64,000 nucleotides of DNA from Colias croceus (lineage: Eukaryota; Arthropoda; Insecta; Lepidoptera; Pieridae). Positions 58,279 through 64,000 of the stretch are shown in pieces (the first letter of the stretch is position 1; the number at the start of each line of letters is the position of its first letter). The notes beneath the pieces are model-generated. The model searched no databases, was not told where the DNA came from, and saw only the letters and a list, made by a program, of their open reading frames with translations. The position numbers were made by a program, and so were the translations under genes. The stretch spans positions 9,188,501 through 9,252,500 of the forward strand of contig NC_059547.1 of assembly GCF_905220415.1 (NCBI RefSeq). The letters run 5' to 3'.

Positions 58279-61200
58279 TAGGATAGGATAAGATTATAAA
58301 TTAAAAAGCGTTTCATACGTGCTCTTAATTCCATAAATATAAGTCCGAACCTGTCGTATTATAAAAGGTGAGTAACATAATCACCACGGTGCATTAAAAA
58401 TGTTGTTTCCAGGTGCCAGCCTCCACACGAAGCAACTTATTCCGCGATTACCACAGATTACATATTATGCAGATAGCCTAGTATTACGTAACGGTCCATT
58501 AATGTTTTATAGCTGCCTCTAGATACATGATCATAGACGATTTACTCTATAAAAAGGTAGCACGTAGGGCAATACATATTTTGTAATTATGTTTTTTTGT
58601 AAATAAAATATTTGATAACGGTTATTGTTTATTTTGTATTAAGAATTCACAGAGTTAAATGTATTTCTAAAATTTTAATTGAATGAAAAAATGCGTTTTA
58701 CTTTTTTTTAATAATTCGAATTCTTTAAAAAAATTGCCAGAATTAAAAAAAGCTCTATAAAAAGTTCTGTAGAATTGTGCGGGGCATAATTATTATTCTG
58801 TTATTATTTCCTTATATTTTTAATCTATGAAATTATTTTTACCTCTCATAGAATTCGAATACTTCGGAGAAATTGTTGCCAGTATATAAAAAATGTAAGG
58901 GGATGTTATATACCATGGTAAGGGTGCATAATCATCAAGGTAAGAAAGGCGGGAACTTTCTGTAATGCGCTGGTTAGCACCGCCTTATAACTTTTTTCTG
59001 AACTAAAAACTTATTTTAACACTTTGAAATGTTATAGCATTTGTAAAAATATGTTGGTAAAACTGAATCAAAATAAGTACGATTTAATTTTAATTTTTTT
59101 TTTACTTGTGTTTATTATCGTTCTTAATACCATAGAAATAAAGTACCTAGATCTCAAGGAATAACGGAGAATATCCAGAGAAATTTTAGGGAAAATTGGA
59201 AATTTTTGAAAAAAGGAATTAGAAGATAATTAATGTCCTATCTACCTCGTCGTATTTTTGCAACCAAATAAAAATACATAAAATCTTAATAAAATTAAAC
59301 TTAACGTATAAATATATAATTATCTACACGGACATCGGATATTTTTCCTCCGTTTCCCAACATTTCTCGTCGTAATTTATCCAGTAGTAATATTAGTAAT
59401 TGGTGAATTAATGTAACAAAATTCAGGTTTTTGCGATACTATCAGCGAGCGGGTTTAATGTTAGAGATTTAATTAAGGCGATATGGGCTTCAAAGGCCGA
59501 TTGATCTCAGTGACGGATTATATCCTATATCTATCTACTAGATATGTATAATGTATATGTTGAAAACTAGGATATCTATTAAAATATTGCGTTAAAGCTA
59601 AGATAATCAAGATTTTACAGGCTTTACATAATCGTAATAGTAAAGTTAAAATTGAACCAAAAGTATTGTTTATTATATTAATCACGTCTACAACGTTGTT
59701 ATTTTTTATATAAATCGTTTAAAAAAAAAATAATAATAAATAATTGGTAAATTACAATCTTATTATAGGTATCGTCAATTTCCTAAGCACAGAAATTTGT
59801 CCGTTCAGTAAGAAAACTGAAATCATCAATAGGCGTTAAAAAACGGAGTAATAAATAAACGTTTTAATAATGGAAAAACAATGATTCGCTATGCTCTTTG
59901 ACCCTTCAGTATGGTGGTTTTTTTATTCAATTAGGGATATTTATCTTGTTTATGGAAACTCATTAATGATAACAGCAACTAGAGTTTTCCCATTCATTGA
60001 ACATTGTTTTTCATTGTTTTGCGCATAAATAACCATTAAATAACACGTATCTTTAGCATAAGTAATATGTGTGAGTTAAAAAAGGGTCTAAGTATGTTAA
60101 CTAAGATCTCATTAAGATCTTAAGGTATGTCAGGTATTTGTATTTTGTTCATGTCAAAACAAACATATTGTTACACTTTTATTCTTTAGTAAAAGGCGAA
60201 AGATTTATACGTTTTGAAGGGAAAATGACTTCCTCTTCTTTTTGTCTATGGCCAAATAAGTCTTGAGAACGAAATAAATAAATCACTGAAACGTTGTCTA
60301 TGGTCAAAATTTAATGCAATGTTAATATATGTATAATTATATCCAATATTGGTCTCATTTGTCAGCGCAATCTCGATATCTATTGAATAACTACTTTGAA
60401 ATTCTCTTATCTATAATTGAGCGGTTTTGCGATACTGACTTGTGTTTATTCTGTGGTCAATTTAAATTCATTTTAAGGCACTCATTTTTAGAAATCTTGT
60501 GTGGCTTGTTTATTATTTATTTGTTTGAATTATTGAAAGATCTGTTTCAATAATCGTTTATTGAATTTAGTAGATTTGAATTCATTCATTGATTTGAAAT
60601 GGACATTTGTTTCTCAACGTTTCAAAGAAATTTGAATGTTATTCGATAAATGTTATTAATAAATATGATTCGCCTTGGAATTAGGACTTCGCATAATCTT
60701 GGTTTTAGGATTTTTGATAGAAAATGATAAGAAACGATGAAGTATGCTTTGAATATTTTAAAACTGAATATTTTAAAGCTTTAGCTGAGCTTTTACATCC
60801 CTAAGCACGACTAGATACTGAATCATTTCCATGTTTTTACTCTGTAGAATTTTCACAAAACGGTAGGTACAAAACGTAATAAATAATACATTCCCTATCT
60901 ATTGCAGGAACAAGGAAGCGACTGGAACCTCATAATGCTATATAATTTCTGATAGGAATTAGCAAAGAATGACACAGGCTACCTCTAATCTGGCGTCATC
61001 GGTTGCCAGTAATTCATACATAAAGCGGCGTCTACACAGCACACTACGAGACCCATGATTAAAACCTCTAATCGTCCGCATTAACTTAGGCCCTATTTAC
61101 ATATCTCGATATAAAATTTGTACCGATAACTACCACCAGGTTGATACACGATGACTGTATAATTGCCACTTAAGCAATCGTGTGTACGCGGCACTATATC

Positions 61201-64000
61201 ATTTTCTGTCTCTCCACGCATTAACTGCGAGATAGAGACAGGTGATAGTATTGAAATTGTTCGAATTGCAAGGTTCCGTACAATATGAGATTGGGCGATA
61301 CTGTCAAATAACAAATGGGTGAAATTTATTACGTGCAGATGGTGTCGTTGTTGCGTTTCTGAAGAGATACTTAGATGTGATATATTTGTGCCTCCAACTC
61401 TGGTAATAATATGGTAGAGGCTATTTATGAAATTGCGGAAGAATGGAAAATGTAGTATAAAAGATTTCAACTCAAGTTGGGTACAAAAAGAATCTCCTCC
61501 TTTTTGAAGTCGGTTAAATAGTAATATAAACAGCAAAAGAAGCAATTACTTATATTGTAAAATGGGAGAGTTTGAGTAAACAAAGATGATTAATTTGCGG
61601 TTTTATTACCGACGTAGTTTGTTAATCAACAAACAACGTAAGTTTAAACAACAAACATAATAAATTATATATAATTGCTATAATGACGCGGTCAGGTGAA
61701 TGCACGAGGAAAGCATCAAAATAAGTTCAGAGTCTTTGACTTTTCTTGATTTATTCCAACAAAAGTTGTATTGCGTGAAAAATTCCAGTCGGTTATATAG
61801 AATATAAACTTAATGACAACCTGAATTAGCCATCTGTTTCTCTAAGTCTGTTTCCTACGTTCATTATAATCTAAGATTATTTACCTTTGTAGTTAAATTC
61901 GTTTTAAAATTAAATTATTTTCTAAATTCCTTGTAATCTTTCAATTGACAATTTTTGTATCAATAAACACATTTTTTAAATTATTTATTTCAATTTAATT
62001 ATAATCACAAATTTTGTTTGTTTCATGCTAAAGTATTAAAGACGTGTGACATGTCTATGACTTCAAGCGGCTACTAGGTACTATCTGCCTAACATCCAGT
62101 CGATAGTTGGCACTGAAAAATGCCCCACTAAGATAAAGACCAATCAGAAGAGACTTATTAATAGGGTACATAAATTATAAACGCAACGCTAGAGTCGTTA
62201 TATCATAGGGGAAGTATGATGCGTATATAATAAAATAAATCATACCTTAATAAAGAAAAAATGGTGAAAGAAAAATATAAAAAAAAAGAAACTTCGACTA
62301 ACGGCTATTATTAAGTCGTCGAGCCGACTTTGTTATGCCGTTTGAATTGATATTATTTTTCCAACATGCAAATATGCACTATATTGTTTTTTTTCTGTTT
62401 AATTTATGAATTGGAAGTTAATTACTTTTTTCCAATGCAATTAACAAACAATTCTTAGTATATTTATGATTGATAAAAAATTACAACGGTACAATTACAC
62501 GCTACAATTATTTACGCTGCTCGGGAATAAGATTGTTCAAACGTATTTTAGTAGGTATTTGTCTTAAATTTAATTTGCAATATAAATATTGAAAGAGATT
62601 AAAGTTTCATAAAACATATAAACCATTGTTAAAATGGACTTTTCCGTCCAAACGATAGAAATGAACCAAATAACGAGGCACAAGACTCATAGCGTTAGCA
62701 ATGCTGCAACGTGGTAATGAAACAATTTGCGACACGATCGTGGTGATAGTGTTAGACTATTGCTGAAAGTGTGGTGTGAGCCATGAGGTTTTTGCTTAGC
62801 ATTATTTTGTTAAAAACCATAAAAAAACTTCCACGGTGATAATAAGCTTCTCCAAAGAGCAATAAGAAGAGCTTGACGCCGTGGAATTATACAATGAAAA
62901 AAGAAGAGAAGGCTTGAGGGCAGTTTTCGCGGAGAACTGGAGCTTGGTTTTTGTTGCAGTATCGTAATTATGAAAAAGCTACGAACTACATAACTATGGA
63001 TTTGTTTATGTCAATAAAAAAAATCAATTTTATAGCTTTGCTTTAATAATAATGCGCTTATATCTTTCAAGTGTTCAACACAATGCTGAAATAAGCAAAT
63101 CAATCTGACATTACGGGTTCAAAGACAATTTCAATACAACGATCTTTGCTCGCCAATTCTAATATTCATACAATTTAATTGCCCGTCCATTCGAAACTTG
63201 GACCAAGCAATAATCTCTATTATCGTTTACCATTTAAGCCAATGTATCCCATTGTGCGAATAAAGTGGAGTGAGGTACGTTCGCACAATAGTGACTCGAA
63301 TGCACTAATGCGGTACTAATTTCCCGCGCAATCGCAGTTCCACCTGTTTACTGAAATATACGACTTTTATTTAATGGCAACACTTCGAGGGCTGTGTGCA
63401 CCAATTGTATATTGTCTGTGGAAAAATAGAAATGGCGCGCTTTTTATTTGTGCAAATGATGATTTATATATTTGGGTTTCATTACATAAATATACATTTC
63501 TGGAAATAATTGTTTTTTTTTTATTACAAGTTTTTGAAAAAGTACATTAGCAATGAAGAAAGAATACTAATGAAATTATTTAAGGTCATGTTTTATTTTT
63601 CATTAGAGTTTTACATACTAATGCAGGAAATGAAAGCAACAACCTTAAATTGTATGCTGAAACTTATGCATATATCCTTTAAATCCCTCCTTAGCTTTCA
63701 AACTTCCAGATTTGTTTATGAAATTAAGTGCACCATTGGTGTCGTGACATATATTTTAATGTTACCTAAAATGGCGGCTATTTCAAATGTTCAGTTTAAA
63801 ACATTTGAATTGCCCAAGCTATCTTGCGAAGAATGCAGTAGACTTCGCTTAATAGTCTACAATAATCTGGATAATTCCAGGTTACACCTACACTAATTTA
63901 GATCCAATTTTAGTGTTTCCATTTGGAAACAATGGTTACTCGTTTTCGGGTTATTTTGACGACTTATAAATAACCTTATAAGGGCTTAAAAAGATGATAC
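58279..64000. other. Window end, no gene recognised
   Basis: AT-rich DNA. A minus-strand ORF of 150 codons (61093-61545) begins in a sequence (AATCTCCTCCTTTTTGAAGT) of a kind often found in moth repeats and has no domain I know. A plus ORF of 128 codons (63510-63896) also lacks any known domain. Both are probably non-coding. Confidence 0.35.

Noticed and set aside
61093..61545. 150-codon minus-strand ORF as a gene
   Set aside because: Its start lies in repeat-like sequence and the rest has no recognisable domain.
63510..63896. 128-codon plus-strand ORF as a gene
   Set aside because: Low-complexity hydrophobic start and no domain recognised.
1..64000. CRISPR array, prokaryotic operon or phage genes
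   Set aside because: The window is plainly eukaryotic; the regular repeats are minisatellites and exon-derived arrays.

Overview
The window is eukaryotic, AT-rich DNA from an insect, most likely a moth or butterfly (Lepidoptera). The evidence is two spliced animal genes with short exons and GT-AG introns, FP-domain LINEs, tRNA-derived SINEs, and a dense set of short Helitron-like elements. Those elements begin near TC, end in a small GC-rich hairpin plus CTAG, and carry GTCT/GACA microsatellites, as in the Lep1/MINE type known from Lepidoptera.

Layout: (1) 1-1629, the last exons of DNAAF5 (HEATR2) on the plus strand. (2) 1970-6219, a CR1/Jockey-group LINE with an FP-domain ORF1 remnant, an unexpected middle ORF and an endonuclease-RT ORF2 broken by one frameshift. 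(3) 6930-40912, a complete PARN gene (poly(A)-specific ribonuclease). I join it from 14 exons to a predicted 663 aa with all five DEDDh catalytic residues; every exon junction keeps phase. Intron 11 is about 20.6 kb and holds no gene I can support. (4) 40921-64000, downstream sequence with many mobile elements and no recognisable gene, although two short minus-strand stretches look exon-like.

The most unusual feature is inside PARN. The 3' part of exon 8, together with its 5' splice site and the first 30 intron bases, is repeated four times in tandem (144 bp = 48 codons per unit). All four donors are the same and in the same phase, and the reading frame stays open through the array, so any donor gives an in-frame protein with 0-3 extra 48-residue blocks. 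The array runs into a decayed 62-67 bp array and then a higher-order minisatellite, so most of intron 8 is tandem repeat. A second, older array starts at the exon 11 donor.

Mobile elements with clear ends: a 1.25 kb hAT in PARN intron 7 (perfect 8-bp TSD, decayed transposase C-terminus); a 1.68 kb transposon just past PARN (37-bp TIRs, 8-bp TSD) whose internal tandem duplication took a SINE in one copy and a MITE in the other; a Harbinger-type MITE; a paired foldback MITE; and two nearly identical LINE 3' ends 25 kb apart in opposite orientation. Two perfect hairpins (29-bp and 25-bp arms) flank one Helitron-like copy near 45.4 kb. All similarity statements come from reading the sequence against remembered family features; no search was run.
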